From positions 1 to 64,000 of the forward strand of contig JAZQUU010000039.1 of the NCBI GenBank assembly GCA_045631485.1: DNA of 64,000 nucleotides. Reading direction: 5' to 3'. The position numbers and the translations under genes were made by a program. The notes beneath the pieces were generated by a model. It did not search any database. It saw nothing but the letters and a program-made list of their open reading frames with translations, and was not told where the DNA came from. Position 1 is the stretch's first letter. Every line of letters starts with the position of its first letter. The stretch comes from SIG452 sp045631485. GTDB taxonomy: Bacteria; Bacillota; Clostridia; UMGS1840. This document shows positions 35,356 to 44,518 of the stretch, piece by piece.

Positions 35356-37233
35356 TTATTTCATTAGTTTGCAGATTTCATTGGTGAAAGCTACCGGGTC
35401 TTCGATGGGTAATCCTTCAATTAACAATGCCTGCTGATAGAGGAGATTGGTGTAGCTTTTTAATTTTTCTTCATCTTCGGTATATGCGGTTTTTAATACT
35501 TCAAAAACAGGGTGATTGGAGTTTAACTCCAGAATTTTGTTAGCTTTCATTCCTTCGCCGTTTGGCATCTGACGAAGAATTTTTTCCATTTCGATGGAAA
35601 GGCCGCCATCAGAAGACAGACAAACCGGATGAGATTTTAAGCGGTTGGAAATTTTAATTTCTTTAATTTGTTCTCCTAAAATCTCTTTCATTTTATTAAA
35701 TAAATCTTTGAATTCTTCATTTGTCTCTTTGGAAGCCTCATTCTCAACTTCATCTAAGCCTAAATCGCCGGAAGAAACGGATTTAAATTCTTTTTCCTGA
35801 TAGTTCATCAGCATCTGCAATGCAAATTCGTCTACCTCGTCAGTACAGTAGAGAATATCATAGCCTCTGTCTTTTACCAGTTCGGTCTGAGGCAGTTTGG
35901 ACACACGGTCAACAGATTCACCGCAAACATAATAAATATATTTCTGTTCGGGTGCCATGTTGGACACATATTCTTCCAAAGTAACTAATTTGTCTTCTTT
36001 GGAGGAATAGAAAAGGAGTAAATCTTTTAAAATATCCTTATGTGCACCGAAATCGCTATATACACCGAATTTCAGATTTTTTCCGAATTGCCCGAAAAAT
36101 TCTTCATAGGTTTCTCTGTCATTTTTTAACATAGAAAGTAATTCGGATTTGATTTTATCCCGAATTTTTTTTGCAATAAACTGAAGCTGTCTGTCCTGCT
36201 GCAGAATTTCTCTGGAAATATTTAAGGAGAGGTCGGGGGAGTCGACCAACCCTTGCACAAAACCAAAATAATCAGGCAACAAATCAGCGCATTTGTTCAT
36301 AATCAAAACGCCGTTGGAATATAACTCCAGCCCTTTTTCAAATTCTTTGGTGTAAAAATCGTAGGGAACACGTTTGGGGATATATAAAATGGTGTTATAG
36401 CTTGCAACACCGTCAACGGATGCATGAATGTATTTTAACGGTTTTTCAAAGCCGTAATGCTTGTCTAAATAAAAACGTTCGTAATCTTCTTGGGATAATT
36501 CGTTTTTGTTTTTGCGCCAGATAGGAACCATACTGTTTACGGTTTCTTCTTCGGAATATTCCTCGTATTCGTTTTCGCTACCGTCTTTTAATCTGCTTTT
36601 TTTCACATCCATTTTGATAGGATATTTAATAAAGTCAGAATATTTTTTCACAAGGTGTTGCAAACTGTAAGCATCAAGATATTCATCGTAGTTTATATCC
36701 TCTGTATTTTGCTTGATGTATAAAACAATTTCGGTACCCTGAGTGGATTTTCCGCAAGAATCAATGGTGTATCCGTCTGCACCTGCAGATTCCCATTGAT
36801 AAGCTTTGTTGGAACCGAAGGCTTTACTTTTTACAACAATACGATCTGCCACCATAAATGCGGAGTAAAATCCAACACCGAACTGACCGATGATATCCAC
36901 ACCGTCTTTGGCTTCGTTTTCTGTTTTAAATGCCAACGAACCCGATTTCGCAATGGTGCCGAGGTTGTTTTCCAGCTCTTCTTTAGTCATACCGATACCG
37001 GTGTCGGTAATGGTAAGGGTTCTTGATTCTTTATCTGCATCAATTCGGATATAGTAATCTTCCTTTCGAAAGAGAAGGGAATCATCCGAAAGTGTTTTAT
37101 AATACATTTTATCAATCGCATCGCTTGCATTGGAAATAAGCTCTCTTAAAAAGATTTCCTGATTGGTATAAATGGAATGAATCATCAAATCCAACAGACG
37201 TTTTGACTCTGCTTGAAACTGTTTTTTCTCCAT
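35356..37233 (-). CDS. htpG: Molecular chaperone HtpG (Hsp90)
   Basis: A 625-residue ATP-dependent chaperone. GHKL ATPase motifs: FLRELISNASDAIDK (Asn/Glu site), ITDTGIGMTKEEL and GQFGVGFYSAFMVAD. The middle and C-terminal dimerisation domains are full length. A perfect CIRCE operator and a consensus promoter lie upstream, so heat induction through HrcA is expected. That differs from B. subtilis, where htpG is outside the HrcA regulon. Confidence 0.97.
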   Translation of the reverse strand: MEKKQFQAESKRLLDLMIHSIYTNQEIFLRELISNASDAIDKMYYKTLSDDSLLFRKEDYYIRIDADKESRTLTITDTGIGMTKEELENNLGTIAKSGSLAFKTENEAKDGVDIIGQFGVGFYSAFMVADRIVVKSKAFGSNKAYQWESAGADGYTIDSCGKSTQGTEIVLYIKQNTEDINYDEYLDAYSLQHLVKKYSDFIKYPIKMDVKKSRLKDGSENEYEEYSEEETVNSMVPIWRKNKNELSQEDYERFYLDKHYGFEKPLKYIHASVDGVASYNTILYIPKRVPYDFYTKEFEKGLELYSNGVLIMNKCADLLPDYFGFVQGLVDSPDLSLNISREILQQDRQLQFIAKKIRDKIKSELLSMLKNDRETYEEFFGQFGKNLKFGVYSDFGAHKDILKDLLLFYSSKEDKLVTLEEYVSNMAPEQKYIYYVCGESVDRVSKLPQTELVKDRGYDILYCTDEVDEFALQMLMNYQEKEFKSVSSGDLGLDEVENEASKETNEEFKDLFNKMKEILGEQIKEIKISNRLKSHPVCLSSDGGLSIEMEKILRQMPNGEGMKANKILELNSNHPVFEVLKTAYTEDEEKLKSYTNLLYQQALLIEGLPIEDPVAFTNEICKLMK

Positions 37234-37267
37234 AGTTATCCTTCTTTCTAAAAGTATTATCGAAGCA

Positions 37268-37294
37268 TTAGCACTCTTGTTATCAGAGTGCTAA
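37268..37294 (-). promoter_or_regulatory. CIRCE operator (HrcA binding site)
   Basis: TTAGCACTC, 9 bp, GAGTGCTAA with no mismatch to the CIRCE consensus. It sits between the htpG promoter and its start codon, at the beginning of the transcript. Confidence 0.96.
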
Positions 37295-37297
37295 CAT

Positions 37298-37326
37298 ATT
37301 ATAACAAAGACAATATTTTTTGTCAA
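37298..37326 (-). promoter_or_regulatory. Promoter of htpG
   Basis: Minus strand TTGACA (37321-37326), 17 bp, TATAAT (37298-37303), both perfect. Confidence 0.88.
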
Positions 37327-37377
37327 CCCCGTAATATAAAAATTCATAAAAAATTCATAAAAAGTTAGGGAAAACAA

Positions 37378-37406
37378 TTGATTTTTTACCAAGGTTATGG
37401 TATAAT
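37378..37406 (+). promoter_or_regulatory. Promoter of the 37468-42750 gene group
   Basis: TTGATT (37378-37383), 17 bp, TATAAT (37401-37406) with an extended TGG before the -10. Confidence 0.72.
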
Positions 37407-37467
37407 AACAAAATATATGATGGGCTTTTGTTTTCTCGCATTTATTTTATAACAGGAGCCTGCTTCT

Positions 37468-37785
37468 ATGAAATCAAATGAACATCATGCCTCGCAAAGA
37501 ACTGCCGGCAAAAAACGAAAAATTTTGTTCTGTTTTTTGTTTGGAATGATTATTTTATTTTTGCTTTCGTTTTCTGCCACAACATATATCTTAATGAATT
37601 CGTACCGACTAACTTTTGTGGGAGAAGATTTCGCAACATTGCAACAAGAAATCGGTTTATTAAAAAACGAGGTTGCCCGTAAAAACAGTGAAATTGAAGA
37701 ATTGAAACTTCAAATTGCCAATATGGAAGGGGAGTCTTCGTTTGTGAATCAATTTCAATCTTCTGCTAAGGGATTTTCTAAATAA
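37468..37785 (+). CDS. Small bitopic coiled-coil protein (FtsL/DivIC-like topology)
   Basis: A 105-residue protein: basic cytoplasmic N-terminus (about 1-22), one membrane helix (about 23-45), then a coiled coil (about 55-92: LQQEIGLLKNEVARKNSEIEEL) on the outside. The layout is like FtsL/DivIC/septum-initiator proteins, but no sequence signature proves it. It has an AGGAG-like SD and its own promoter, and precedes apbE by 26 bp. Confidence 0.6.
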   Translation: MKSNEHHASQRTAGKKRKILFCFLFGMIILFLLSFSATTYILMNSYRLTFVGEDFATLQQEIGLLKNEVARKNSEIEELKLQIANMEGESSFVNQFQSSAKGFSK

Positions 37786-37811
37786 CGTTGCATTTTTTCG
37801 GAGAAATTGAT

Positions 37812-38765
37812 ATGAAACGCATACTTCCGCTGATATTATGTTTTTTGATTTTGACGGGATGTCAATCTCAAAAAAATATTATCCAAGGGTTTTCCATGGA
37901 TGCTTCTTATCGGATTGAAGCAGAAAATCTTTCGTCTGAGCAAGAAACCAAAATCAAACAATATCTGCATAATATTGACAATGTTTTTAACGCTTATCGC
38001 AAAGATTCTGCGATTTCAAGATTAAATCAAACAAAACTACTCTCGTCTTCAACCTCGGATGAAAAAATGGTTTTTGATTTGATTCAGCAAACATTGCCGC
38101 ATTGTAATGATTTATTTGATATTTCCATCCGTCCTGTATCCAAACTTTGGGATTTTAAATCGGAAAATCCGACGTTACCGAATGAATCCGACATATTAAA
38201 TAACCTTTCTGCCGTGGGCTATCAAAATATAGAAATTTCCGATCATGATATTCGCTTAAACAATAACACCGAAATTGAACTTGGCGCTGTTGCAAAAGGC
38301 TATGTATGCGATAAAATAGCAGAAATGATTTTCGGAAAAACCGCACTGATTGATATCGGAGGAACAGTAAAAACAATCGGAAAAGATATTACCGCAGGCG
38401 TAAAATCTCCTAATCATGACGGATTATTGTGTTCCTTTATCTTACCAAACAAAAAAGCGGTTTCCACTTCCGGCTCTTATGAACGGAGTTTTACCCTTGA
38501 TGATAAATTGTATCATCATATTTTAAGCCCGAAAACGGGATATCCTGCAGAAACTGATTTGATCAGCGTCACTGTTATTTGCGATTCTGCATTAGAGGCA
38601 GACATTTTGTCCACAACTTTATTTGCAGAAAGCTCCATGCGAATTCCCGAAGATGCCGAAGTGATTTATGTCACCAAAGACAATTTGGTTTTCGTATCAT
38701 CAGGTATTAAAAATTTTGAATTATTAAACAAAGAATATCAGGTTACCACCCTCACAAAGGAGTGA
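37812..38765 (+). CDS. apbE: FAD:protein FMN transferase (ApbE), lipoprotein
   Basis: A 317-residue lipoprotein with lipobox LTGC (Cys near residue 16). ApbE attaches FMN to Thr in flavoproteins such as Rnf or Nqr subunits. Motifs: FNAYRKDSAISRLN, ELGAVAKGYVCDKIAE, ALIDIGGTVKTIGK and the SGSYERSF/YHHILSPKTGYPAE segment. ATG 37812 has GGAGA about 7 bp upstream. The target flavoprotein is not in the window. It precedes trxB by 4 bp. Confidence 0.93.
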   Translation: MKRILPLILCFLILTGCQSQKNIIQGFSMDASYRIEAENLSSEQETKIKQYLHNIDNVFNAYRKDSAISRLNQTKLLSSSTSDEKMVFDLIQQTLPHCNDLFDISIRPVSKLWDFKSENPTLPNESDILNNLSAVGYQNIEISDHDIRLNNNTEIELGAVAKGYVCDKIAEMIFGKTALIDIGGTVKTIGKDITAGVKSPNHDGLLCSFILPNKKAVSTSGSYERSFTLDDKLYHHILSPKTGYPAETDLISVTVICDSALEADILSTTLFAESSMRIPEDAEVIYVTKDNLVFVSSGIKNFELLNKEYQVTTLTKE

Positions 38766-38769
38766 TTTT

Positions 38770-39672
38770 ATGATATACGATATTGCAATTATCGGCGCAG
38801 GTCCTGCCGGTATGACTGCTGCATTATATGGAATGCGGGCAGGGATGAAGGTTCTGCTTTTGGAAAAAGCTTTTCCGGGCGGTCAGATGGTGTCTTCTGA
38901 TTACGTGGAAAATTATCCCGGCTTTGTTGGAATTTCCGGAGCTGAACTTGCTATGAATATGAAAAAGCAGTTAACCGATATCACTTATAAAACCACAGAA
39001 ATTCTTTTGATGGATCTTTTAGGAAACCCGAAGACAATTCGTTCAGCAAAAGAAGAATTTCAAGCAAAAAATATCATTATTGCCACCGGCGCAAATCCGA
39101 GAAAATTAGGATTTCAAAACGAAGAACGTTTAACAGGCAGGGGAGTATCCTACTGCGCAACTTGTGACGGTGCTTTTTACCGTGGCAAAACTGCAACGGT
39201 TATCGGTGGCGGAAATACCGCCTTGGATGATGCACTCTATCTTGCTAATTTTTGTGAACGGGTCAATTTAGTGCACAGAAGAAACGAATTTCGCGGAGAT
39301 GCTTCCACCGTGGAAAAAGTAAAATCAAATGAAAAAATTCATTTATATACCGAATATATTCCCACAGAATTTATTGGCGAAGATTCATTAAGCGAAATTC
39401 ATCTGCAAAATACAAGCACCGGTGAATCACTTATATTACCAACAGACGGCGTATTTATCGCCATTGGTTATCAACCGAATGTTTCGTTTTTGCCGGAAGG
39501 TATTTTAAAAAGTGAAACAAACGAAATTATTACCGATAAAGATTTGATGACAAACCTGGATGGTGTCTATGCAATCGGTGACGTAAGACGAAAAGAACTT
39601 CGTCAGATTGTGACCGCTTGCAGCGACGGTGCAGAAGTAATTTCTGCCATCCGAAGAAAGGCAACTGTATGA
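38770..39672 (+). CDS. trxB: Thioredoxin reductase
   Basis: A 300-residue flavoprotein passing electrons from NADPH to thioredoxin-like proteins. The FAD motif GAGPAGMTAALYGMRAG opens the protein, the redox motif CATC lies in GVSYCATCDGAFYRGK, and the NADPH-site motif GGGNTALDDALYLA and C-terminal GDVRRKELRQIVTACSDGA are present. It overlaps the next gene by 4 bp (ATGA). Confidence 0.95.
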   Translation: MIYDIAIIGAGPAGMTAALYGMRAGMKVLLLEKAFPGGQMVSSDYVENYPGFVGISGAELAMNMKKQLTDITYKTTEILLMDLLGNPKTIRSAKEEFQAKNIIIATGANPRKLGFQNEERLTGRGVSYCATCDGAFYRGKTATVIGGGNTALDDALYLANFCERVNLVHRRNEFRGDASTVEKVKSNEKIHLYTEYIPTEFIGEDSLSEIHLQNTSTGESLILPTDGVFIAIGYQPNVSFLPEGILKSETNEIITDKDLMTNLDGVYAIGDVRRKELRQIVTACSDGAEVISAIRRKATV

Positions 39673-40823
39673 TTATCATTAACGCTAAAATTTACACGAT
39701 AGAATCCGATTCTCCCATTGAGAACGGCTATATCCGTTTTTTAGACACAATTTTGGAAATCGGTTCTATGGCAGATTATAAACCAACCGACGAAGAAATA
39801 TACGATGCATGCGGAAAATATGTATTCCCGGGATTCATTGATGCACACACTCACTTAGGAATGTTTGAGGATTCTATGGGCTTTGAAGGGGATGACGGCA
39901 ACGAAGAATCCGACCCGATTACTCCTCATTTAAGAGCTATTGATGCCATCAATCCCAATGACCGATATTTTACTGAGGCAAAGCTTGCGGGTATTACCAC
40001 CATTGCCAGCGGTCCCGGAAGTGCTAATCCAATCAGCGGTCAGTTTTGTGTGATGAAAACCCACGGCACTGTGATTGACGACATGATTATAAAAGCGCCG
40101 GTGGCTATGAAATTTTCTTTTGGTGAAAATCCAAAGACGGTGTATCACGGAAAAAATCAACAACCGATTACTCGTATGGCAACAGCGGCACTGATTCGGG
40201 AAACTTTAAAGAAAGCACAGGAATATGCTGAAAATATCAAGCTTGCCAAAGAGAATCCCGATGACTATGATAAACCGGATTACGATGCAAAATTAGAAAG
40301 TCTGCTTCCTGTTTTATCGGGCGAATTACCCGTAAAAGCACACGCTCACAGAGCAGACGATATTGCAACCGCACTGCGTATTGCGAAAGAATTCCATTTG
40401 AATATGACCATTGAACACGCTACCGAAGGTCATTTGATTGCAGAAAAATTGCAGAACGTGTCTTGTCAGCTTGGTCCCACCTTGTCAGACCGTTCTAAAC
40501 CGGAACTTCGCAACATGACTTTTGATACATATCGCATTTTAGCAGAGCAGAGGACACCGGTTTCTGTGATTACCGACCACCCCGTGATTCCGATTAACTA
40601 TCTGCCATTATGTGCAGCTTTGGCAGTGAAATACGGAATGCGAGAAACAGATGCATTAAAGGCAATCACTTTAAATCCCGCGAAAGCGTTAGGAATTGAT
40701 GATAAAGTAGGTTCTTTAAAAATCGGAAAAGATGCCGACATTGTAATTTTTGATAAATTCCCGTTAGAACTGATGGCGAAAGCGGAAACCGTGTTTATTA
40801 ACGGTAAAAAGATAACTGAGTAG
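39669..40823 (+). CDS. Amidohydrolase (imidazolonepropionase-like)
   Basis: A 384-residue TIM-barrel metal hydrolase. The metal ligands are recognisable in FPGFIDAHTHLG (HxH), KAHAHRADD, TIEHATEGH and ITDHPVIP. The C-terminal KALGIDDKVGSLKIGKDADIVIF is typical of the superfamily. The substrate is unknown; relatives act on imidazolones, dipeptides or similar cyclic amides. It is translationally coupled to trxB and precedes metG by 16 bp. Confidence 0.9.
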   Translation: MIIINAKIYTIESDSPIENGYIRFLDTILEIGSMADYKPTDEEIYDACGKYVFPGFIDAHTHLGMFEDSMGFEGDDGNEESDPITPHLRAIDAINPNDRYFTEAKLAGITTIASGPGSANPISGQFCVMKTHGTVIDDMIIKAPVAMKFSFGENPKTVYHGKNQQPITRMATAALIRETLKKAQEYAENIKLAKENPDDYDKPDYDAKLESLLPVLSGELPVKAHAHRADDIATALRIAKEFHLNMTIEHATEGHLIAEKLQNVSCQLGPTLSDRSKPELRNMTFDTYRILAEQRTPVSVITDHPVIPINYLPLCAALAVKYGMRETDALKAITLNPAKALGIDDKVGSLKIGKDADIVIFDKFPLELMAKAETVFINGKKITE

Positions 40824-40839
40824 AAAAGGAGAAAATAAA

Positions 40840-42750
40840 ATGAAAGAAAACAAAGAAAAATTTTATGTAACAACTGCGATTGCATATACTTCCAGAAAGC
40901 CCCACATCGGCAATACTTACGAAATTGTATTAACCGATGCCATTGCACGTTATAAACGACAGATGGGCTATGATGTGTTCTTTTTAACCGGTACCGATGA
41001 ACACGGTCAGAAAATTGAAGACTGCGCAAAAGAAGCGGGCATCACCCCGAAAGAATATGTGGACAATGTTGCCGGTGAAATCAAAGATATCTGGAACCTG
41101 ATGAATGCAAGCTATGATAAATTCATCCGTACCACCGATGATTTTCACGAAAAAACCGTTCAGAAAATTTTTAAACAGTTATATGACCAGGGTGATATCT
41201 ATAAAGGGGAATACGAAGGCTTATACTGTGTTCCATGCGAATCCTTCTTTACCGAAAGCCAGTTGGTTGACGGAAAATGTCCCGACTGCGGCAGGGAAGT
41301 AAAACCCACCAAAGAAGAAGCATATTTCTTTAAAATGTCCAAGTATCAGGATAAACTGATGGAATATATTGAAACCCATCCTGATTTTATTCAGCCCGAA
41401 TCCCGTAAAAAAGAAATGGTAAACAATTTCTTAAAACCCGGTCTTCAGGATTTATGCGTTTCCAGAACTTCTTTCAAATGGGGTATTCCTGTTGAGTTTG
41501 ACCCCAATCACGTTATTTACGTTTGGATTGACGCTTTAACCAACTACATCACCGCATTAGGATATGACCAGGAAGATGATACCTTATACAACAAATATTG
41601 GCCTTGCGATGTGCATGTGATCGGAAAAGATATTTTAAGATTCCACACCATTTACTGGCCCATTATGTTGATGGCGTTAGGTCAGCCCTTACCCAAACAG
41701 ATTTTCGGTCATCCCTGGCTGTTATCCGGTAATGATAAAATGTCCAAATCCAAGGGTAATGTGATGTACGCTGATGATTTGGTTCGTCATTTCACCGTGG
41801 ATGGTATGAGATATTATCTGTTATCCGAAATGCCTTACGGTAATGATGGTACCATTACTTACGAAAATATTATTGCAAAATTCAACGCAGATTTAGCGAA
41901 CACTTTAGGAAACTTGGTAAATCGTACCATTGCTATGGTGAACAAATATTTCGGTGCTATTCCCACACCCGGTGAAGAAACTGAGCTGGATAAAGATTTA
42001 AAATCCTGCATCGAAAATACCATTGTTGCATATCGTAAGAAAATGGACGAGTATAAAACTGCAGATGCATTGGATGCGATTTTTGAGTTGATTCGCCGTT
42101 GCAACAAATATATTGACGAAACTACTCCCTGGGTGTTGGCAAAAGATGATGAAGGCAAAGAACGCTTAAAAACCGTTTTATATAATTTACTGGAAAGCAT
42201 CCGTATTATTTCCGTAATTTTAACTCCCTTTATGCCTGATACCGCAAAAGAAATTCAGTGCCAGATTGCTTGCTCCGATGACTCTGTGGAATTTGGCAAA
42301 ACCGTTTCTGAAATTACTTTGGAAAATCCCACTCCCATCTTTATGAGAATAGATGAAGAAAAGAAATTAAAAGAAATCGAAGAAGAAATTGCGGCAAATA
42401 TTCCCGATGATACCATTCCGATGGCACCCGAAATTGAATTTGATGATTTCACCAAACTGGATTTAAGAATCGCAACCGTTTTAGAATGTGAAGAAGTAAA
42501 AAAATCCGATAAACTGTTACTGTTTAAATTAAAAGTCGGCTCTCAGATAAGAACCGTTGTTTCCGGCATTAAAAAACATTACAAGCCTGAAGATTTAATC
42601 GGCAAACAAGTTGTTATGGTTTACAACTTAAAACCCGTAAAATTAAAAGGTATTCTTTCTGAAGGTATGATTTTATGTGCGGAAGACGGAGATATTCTGC
42701 AGTTATTAAAACCCTTTGAAGAAATTAAAGACGGCTCCAAAATTTACTAA
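40840..42750 (+). CDS. metG: Methionine--tRNA ligase
   Basis: A 636-residue class I synthetase. HIGN occupies residues 22-25 and KMSKS lies near 300 (GNDKMSKSKGN). A zinc knuckle CVPC...CPDC is present in the connective domain. A C-terminal tRNA-binding (EMAP/Trbp111-like) domain begins near 535 (FTKLDLRIATVLECEEV) and gives dimerisation and tRNA affinity. A terminator follows 14 bp after the stop. Confidence 0.97.
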   Translation: MKENKEKFYVTTAIAYTSRKPHIGNTYEIVLTDAIARYKRQMGYDVFFLTGTDEHGQKIEDCAKEAGITPKEYVDNVAGEIKDIWNLMNASYDKFIRTTDDFHEKTVQKIFKQLYDQGDIYKGEYEGLYCVPCESFFTESQLVDGKCPDCGREVKPTKEEAYFFKMSKYQDKLMEYIETHPDFIQPESRKKEMVNNFLKPGLQDLCVSRTSFKWGIPVEFDPNHVIYVWIDALTNYITALGYDQEDDTLYNKYWPCDVHVIGKDILRFHTIYWPIMLMALGQPLPKQIFGHPWLLSGNDKMSKSKGNVMYADDLVRHFTVDGMRYYLLSEMPYGNDGTITYENIIAKFNADLANTLGNLVNRTIAMVNKYFGAIPTPGEETELDKDLKSCIENTIVAYRKKMDEYKTADALDAIFELIRRCNKYIDETTPWVLAKDDEGKERLKTVLYNLLESIRIISVILTPFMPDTAKEIQCQIACSDDSVEFGKTVSEITLENPTPIFMRIDEEKKLKEIEEEIAANIPDDTIPMAPEIEFDDFTKLDLRIATVLECEEVKKSDKLLLFKLKVGSQIRTVVSGIKKHYKPEDLIGKQVVMVYNLKPVKLKGILSEGMILCAEDGDILQLLKPFEEIKDGSKIY

Positions 42751-42764
42751 TTCTTTTGGCATCA

Positions 42765-42796
42765 AAAAAAGTGCAACCATCAGGTTGCACTTTTTT
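42765..42796 (+). terminator. Terminator after metG
   Basis: Perfect 14-bp arms (AAAAAAGTGCAACC and complement) around ATCA. Its T-run overlaps the stop codon of the small convergent gene at 42795, so it may act on both strands. Confidence 0.92.
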
Positions 42797-42983
42797 ACAT
42801 TTTCTCTTTTTTATTTCTTACCTTTGGAACACCAAATTTAATAATCTCTTGATAAGATTCATATTCACTGTCACTGCAGGGCGGTGTTGGTGTGATACCT
42901 GTGCATTCGGTTGAGGAGGACGCATCTGTAAAATCGAAAGAATTAAAATCAAAAGATGCTTTTAGTTTGTTCTTTTTTTCCAT
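42795..42983 (-). CDS. Small unknown protein
   Basis: A 62-residue reading frame starting EKKNKLKASFDFNSFDF, with two cysteines around a proline-rich CTGITPTPPC and a basic C-terminus (KVRNKKEKM). ATG 42983 has AAAAGGAAT about 9 bp upstream; the frame extends to 43028 without an SD. The acidic/aromatic composition differs from random AT-rich translation, and the gene is framed by terminators on both sides. I do not recognise it. A peptide precursor is possible but nothing confirms it, and no modifying enzyme is adjacent. Confidence 0.5.
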   Translation of the reverse strand: MEKKNKLKASFDFNSFDFTDASSSTECTGITPTPPCSDSEYESYQEIIKFGVPKVRNKKEKM

Positions 42984-43015
42984 TTTTAAAATTCCTTTTT
43001 TTCTTTTTAGTATGT

Positions 43016-43038
43016 GTAATACAGCCATGCTGTATTAC
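43016..43038. repeat. Inverted repeat upstream of the small gene (operator-like)
   Basis: Perfect 10-bp arms (GTAATACAGC and complement) separated by CAT. It lies 33 bp upstream of the small gene's ATG and just downstream of the DUF4234 gene's terminator. The lack of a T-run argues against a terminator. Confidence 0.6.
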
Positions 43039-43050
43039 TATATGTGTCAG

Positions 43051-43089
43051 AAAAAAAGAGTTGCCTTTTTTAGAGGCAACTCTTTTTTT
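43051..43089 (-). terminator. Terminator of the DUF4234 gene
   Basis: Perfect 15-bp arms (AAAAAAAGAGTTGCC and complement) with a 9-nt loop, 12 bp past the stop of the minus-strand gene. Confidence 0.92.
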
Positions 43090-43100
43090 GGAAATTTGTT

Positions 43101-44336
43101 TTATTCAGGTCTTCCAACGATCAAATTGATTTTATTTTGAATCACAATAGATGAAATAAACGGAGAAACTAAACCGAGCACCAGGCAAAGTACGTCAATT
43201 TTGAATGTTTTACTGTTTTCAACACCATACAATTCAGTAATTTCTGCTGTTTTATATAACCAGAAGATAAAGTAGAGCGGTAAGAAAATACACAACAGAA
43301 GTTCGCTTACAGGTGATCTTTTTTCGGCATTTTCAACCTTGTTGAGACTTGCGGTAAGTTTATAAATCCAGATTAGGTAGTAAATACCTAAGGTAATCAA
43401 GCTTAAGAAAATAAATTTAGCAATGCTTCGATATTCCTGATCAGAGAATTTAGCCGGAACAAGGATTAAAGCAAACATAATCATGGTAACGGAATGGAGA
43501 ACGGATAAAAATGGTGTGGAGACAAAGTTAATCAATCCGATAATTACTGCAATAACAATTGCAAAAACTCTGGCAGAAACTCTGTTTTGGGTTTTTTCAG
43601 CAATCAGCATGTAGAAAAGTCCATATAAAATAATATTACATAGATTTGCTAAAAATAATCCTAAGAACATAGCTAAGAAGGCTGCGCCTGCCATCAGATA
43701 GCATGCTATAATACCTGTTTTTTTCTCTTCAGTATTCAGCACATACATAATTAGAAATACATAACCAGCAATTCTAGCAAGTTTTATAATTAAGCTAAAA
43801 ATACCAGAAAAGATTGATTTTGTCTTTTCAGAAGACAATTCATCGATTTCTGTTTGAGCGGATTCGATATTTTCATTTGAAGATGAAATGGTGTAATTTG
43901 CAGATGAAATATTATCATTGCAATTTTTGATGTTTTTTTGGATTTTATTAAAATTGGAAGAAGCAGTTGCTACATTATCATGAAATTCTTTACATACTTC
44001 GGGAGTTTCACAATAATAAGCACTATATGAATTTCTCGGACAAATCGGTGCTAAAAGGTTCTGAGCGTTGGTTACTTCTGCTTTTGCGGCAGTTTTTTCT
44101 TTTTCGAGGGAAGGGAGCTTCTCTTCATTTTTCGCAATAGTAGCTTCAGCTTCTGTAATAGCTTCCTTATACGAGTCAATATCTTCTTTCAGATTCTCAA
44201 CCTGGCTTGAAATAAAGGATGCATTTTTAAACTGAGAGATTTTGAATAAGTTACCAAACACATTTAGCGCTAAAATTGCACAAAGTATTACTACAATGAT
44301 AGCTGACACGGAAATTTTGTTTTGTTGTTGTTCCAT
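43101..44336 (-). CDS. DUF4234 membrane protein with a cysteine-containing coiled-coil insert
   Basis: A 411-residue protein: one N-terminal membrane helix (about 10-30), a long coiled-coil region (about 40-175) interrupted by a cysteine-rich stretch ICPRNSYSAYYCETPEVC, then about seven membrane helices. The last section contains DUF4234 features (FIFLSLITLGIYYLIWIYKL, PLYFIFWLYKTAEI). The predicted topology puts the coiled coil outside the membrane. Function unknown. It has its own promoter and terminator, so it is a single-gene unit. Confidence 0.75.
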   Translation of the reverse strand: MEQQQNKISVSAIIVVILCAILALNVFGNLFKISQFKNASFISSQVENLKEDIDSYKEAITEAEATIAKNEEKLPSLEKEKTAAKAEVTNAQNLLAPICPRNSYSAYYCETPEVCKEFHDNVATASSNFNKIQKNIKNCNDNISSANYTISSSNENIESAQTEIDELSSEKTKSIFSGIFSLIIKLARIAGYVFLIMYVLNTEEKKTGIIACYLMAGAAFLAMFLGLFLANLCNIILYGLFYMLIAEKTQNRVSARVFAIVIAVIIGLINFVSTPFLSVLHSVTMIMFALILVPAKFSDQEYRSIAKFIFLSLITLGIYYLIWIYKLTASLNKVENAEKRSPVSELLLCIFLPLYFIFWLYKTAEITELYGVENSKTFKIDVLCLVLGLVSPFISSIVIQNKINLIVGRPE

Positions 44337-44382
44337 AATTTTCCTCCTAAAAATTAAAGCTCACAGAGCCTTTTTTTTCTTA

Positions 44383-44411
44383 ATTATAACATGTTGTTCT
44401 CGGTAAATCAA
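44383..44411 (-). promoter_or_regulatory. Promoter of the DUF4234 gene
   Basis: Minus strand TTGATT (44406-44411), 17 bp, TATAAT (44383-44388), with TGT before the -10. Confidence 0.75.
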
Positions 44412-44467
44412 CAAATAAAGCAAAAAAATGTCCAAAAAAATATGTTTTTTTATTTCTCGGTATTTAA

Positions 44468-44496
44468 TTGACTCGGTGAAGAGTTTGTGTTACAAT
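44468..44496 (+). promoter_or_regulatory. Promoter of the purine permease gene
   Basis: TTGACT (44468-44473), 17 bp, TACAAT (44491-44496), with TGT before the -10. The leader is under 20 nt, so there is no purine riboswitch here. Confidence 0.75.
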
Positions 44497-44518
44497 AAAA
44501 GCAAGGAGGATGATAAAC

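Noticed and set aside
44497..44518. Purine riboswitch before the permease
   Set aside because: The leader is about 15-20 nt from the predicted start, far too short for the aptamer.
44341..44518. Shared operator between the divergent DUF4234 and permease promoters
   Set aside because: The two promoters are separated by about 55 bp and I see no palindrome between them.
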